From NCBI GenBank assembly GCA_965214525.1, contig OZ243959.1, forward strand, positions 2,728,001 through 2,792,000: DNA of 64,000 nt, in the 5' to 3' direction. The position numbers and the translations under genes were made by a program. The DNA is from Qipengyuania_B sp965214525 (lineage in GTDB: Bacteria; Pseudomonadota; Alphaproteobacteria; Sphingomonadales; Sphingomonadaceae). How positions within the stretch are numbered: the stretch's first letter is position 1; each line of letters starts with the position of its first letter. A model generated the notes under the pieces. That model was not told the DNA's origin, did not search any database, and saw only the letters and a program-made list of their open reading frames with translations. Positions 62,824 to 64,000 of the stretch are shown in pieces.

Positions 62824-63786
62824 TCAGTAGCTGAACTGCTGTCCCACCAGCTGTTCGGACAGTTGCCAAAGCCGCTTGGCATTCTCCTTGTCCACAGCGT
62901 AGGAGCGTACGCCGCCGCTGGCACTGTCATCGTCCTGCTGCGCGATGTGGCAATCCTCCGCATACACGCCGCCGCGCCCCTGCAGTTCGTCGGCGGTCGC
63001 GACCCAGCAAGTCGTCGCTGCACCCTGCGGAACCGATTTTAGGGGCTGCGGCTGTTCGCCCTTGGCCTGAGCATTCTTGCGAATGCGCTCCATCAACTCG
63101 GCCATGTCCTCCTGCGACAAATGGCGACCCAGATTGGTCATGATCCCGCCTGGGTGCAGTGCGTAGGAATGAATGCCTTTTTTACCGAGCCGTTCTTCCA
63201 ACCCGACCGTAAACTGGATGTTGGCGGTCTTGGACTGGCCGTAAGCCTGCCACTTATCGTATTCGCGGCTTGTGTAGTTCGGATCGTCGAAATGCACGGG
63301 GTCGATGTGATGGCCCCTGCTGGACAGATTGACGATGCGCGGGTTCTCACCGCGTTCTAGCAGCGGCATCAACAGGTTGGTCAGCAGGAAATGGCCCAGA
63401 TGGTTGGTGCCGAACTGACGTTCGAACCCGTCCTTCGTTTCGCCTTGGGGGCACGCCATGACGCCAGCATTGTTGATAAGGAGGTCGATCCGGTCGAAGC
63501 GTTCGTTCGCTTCGACCGCGCACTGCCGCGTGCTGGCAAGCGAGCCGAGGTCGCAGGTAATGGCTTCTACCTTTGCGCTAGTTGCCCGCCCGATCTCTTC
63601 AGCGGCCTCTTGCGCCTTGCTCGTATCGCGGCCGGCGATGATGATATGCGCGCCTTTTGCCGCCATCGCGCGCGCTGTTTCCTTGCCGAGGCCGGAATAA
63701 CCGCCAGTGATGAAGACGATGCGACCAGAAAGGTCCTTATCGGCCAGAACCTCGTCCGCCGTCGTGTCGAACCCAAAATCGCTCAT
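62824..63786 (-). CDS. Short-chain dehydrogenase/reductase
   Basis: This 320-residue SDR has the cofactor motif FITGGYSGLGKETA near 26, LLINNAGVMAC near 104, catalytic Ser in IVNLSSRGH and the Tyr-x3-Lys YGQSK near 183. The overall pattern resembles retinol-dehydrogenase/WWOX-like SDRs. Substrate unknown. The upstream ATG at 63786 fits. A GNAT gene precedes it on the same strand with 12 bp between, so the two may be one transcript. It faces zntB tail to tail, 7 bp apart. Confidence 0.9.
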   Translation of the reverse strand: MSDFGFDTTADEVLADKDLSGRIVFITGGYSGLGKETARAMAAKGAHIIIAGRDTSKAQEAAEEIGRATSAKVEAITCDLGSLASTRQCAVEANERFDRIDLLINNAGVMACPQGETKDGFERQFGTNHLGHFLLTNLLMPLLERGENPRIVNLSSRGHHIDPVHFDDPNYTSREYDKWQAYGQSKTANIQFTVGLEERLGKKGIHSYALHPGGIMTNLGRHLSQEDMAELMERIRKNAQAKGEQPQPLKSVPQGAATTCWVATADELQGRGGVYAEDCHIAQQDDDSASGGVRSYAVDKENAKRLWQLSEQLVGQQFSY

Positions 63787-63798
63787 CGTTTATCTCCA

Positions 63799-64000
63799 TT
63801 ACAGGCGCAACTCGTACAGGTACTCGTCATCGCGGTGGTTGCCGACGTAGAAATCAATATCGGCTATGTGTGCGAACCCGTATTGTTTGTAGAACCGCTG
63901 GGCTCGGGCGTTTTCGCTCCAAACCGACAGCTGCATGGCATCGTGCCCCTGGTCGCGCGCATAGGCAAGCGCCCATTTCATGAGCGCCGCGCCAATGCCG
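63799..64000 (-). CDS. GNAT-family N-acetyltransferase (3' part only)
   Basis: The last about 67 codons are visible; the start lies beyond base 64000. The fragment reads GIGAALMKWALAYARDQGHD, the acetyl-CoA-binding loop and helix of the GNAT fold, then LSVWSENARAQRFYKQYGFA, the typical motif B with the Tyr-Gly-Phe end. The substrate cannot be inferred. It lies just upstream of the SDR gene on the same strand. Confidence 0.88.
   Translation of the reverse strand, partial: GIGAALMKWALAYARDQGHDAMQLSVWSENARAQRFYKQYGFAHIADIDFYVGNHRDDEYLYELRL

Overview
The window is a dense, high-GC chromosomal segment from an alphaproteobacterium of the order Sphingomonadales, most likely Erythrobacteraceae. That placement is inferred from gene content: the sphingomonad-type FtsH, UPF0262 and CC_3452-family genes, a PEP-CTERM protein whose anchor follows a PEP-x-x-W pattern, the mutM/ubiE/ubiB/coaBC/dut block beside rpsT-dnaA, and frequent GTG starts with 4-base stop/start overlaps. 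I see no prophage, IS transposase, CRISPR array, rRNA or tRNA. Most of the window is core housekeeping.

Layout. 1-5.9 kb: the 5' part of cysD, ftsH behind a heat-shock-like promoter, a small secreted protein, a DUF3072 stress-type protein behind a possible EcfG promoter, rpoZ with an orphan ParA, and a two-HKD phospholipase D/cardiolipin synthase-like protein. 6-12.3 kb: dnaB, a UPF0262/degenerate GH25/cdd run, an exonuclease-endonuclease-phosphatase membrane protein, a cytosolic-carboxypeptidase-like M14 enzyme and a DUF4136 lipoprotein. 12.3-18.2 kb: galE, rpmJ, a HAD hydrolase broken by an amber codon, a CC_3452/HxlR divergent pair, two poorly known genes and comM. 18.3-22.7 kb: a periplasmic Clp-fold protein, then the classical rpmH-rnpA-yidD-yidC-engB cluster. 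22.7-30.9 kb: a GST, an S1/P1 nuclease, a cupin, dapE with a dicarboxylate symporter, dapB-nth, a SIRT5-type deacylase and MoeB/ThiF.

30.9-43.7 kb holds the replication and envelope core: dnaA, rpsT, mutM, ubiE-ubiB, a coaBC with a very long acidic linker, dut, a second DUF4136 lipoprotein, and the secB, murJ-trpS run. 43.9-49.4 kb: timA-mltA-smr, with a 195-bp palindromic element inside smr, then a small GIY-YIG gene bracketed by inverted REP-like repeats, then katG. 49.8-57.7 kb: aroC, ruvA-ruvB with a small gene between them, an FkbM methyltransferase, a PEP-CTERM GDSL esterase and acnA. 57.8-64 kb: an EamA exporter, an L,D-transpeptidase-like protein, a frameshifted histone-deacetylase-family gene directly after ispG, a ZntB/CorA transporter, an SDR and the 3' part of a GNAT gene.

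Functional themes are protein quality control and secretion (ftsH, secB, yidC, yidD), replication and repair (dnaA, dnaB, ruvAB, mutM, nth, dut), peptidoglycan and lysine/DAP supply (dapB, dapE, murJ, mltA, L,D-transpeptidase) and quinone/CoA/isoprenoid synthesis (ubiE, ubiB, coaBC, ispG). The most unusual items are repeats that enter or bracket genes near 46 kb, two genes with single disabling lesions, the enlarged CoaBC linker, and a GH25-fold protein lacking catalytic acids. No obviously new multi-gene defence or metabolic system is visible.
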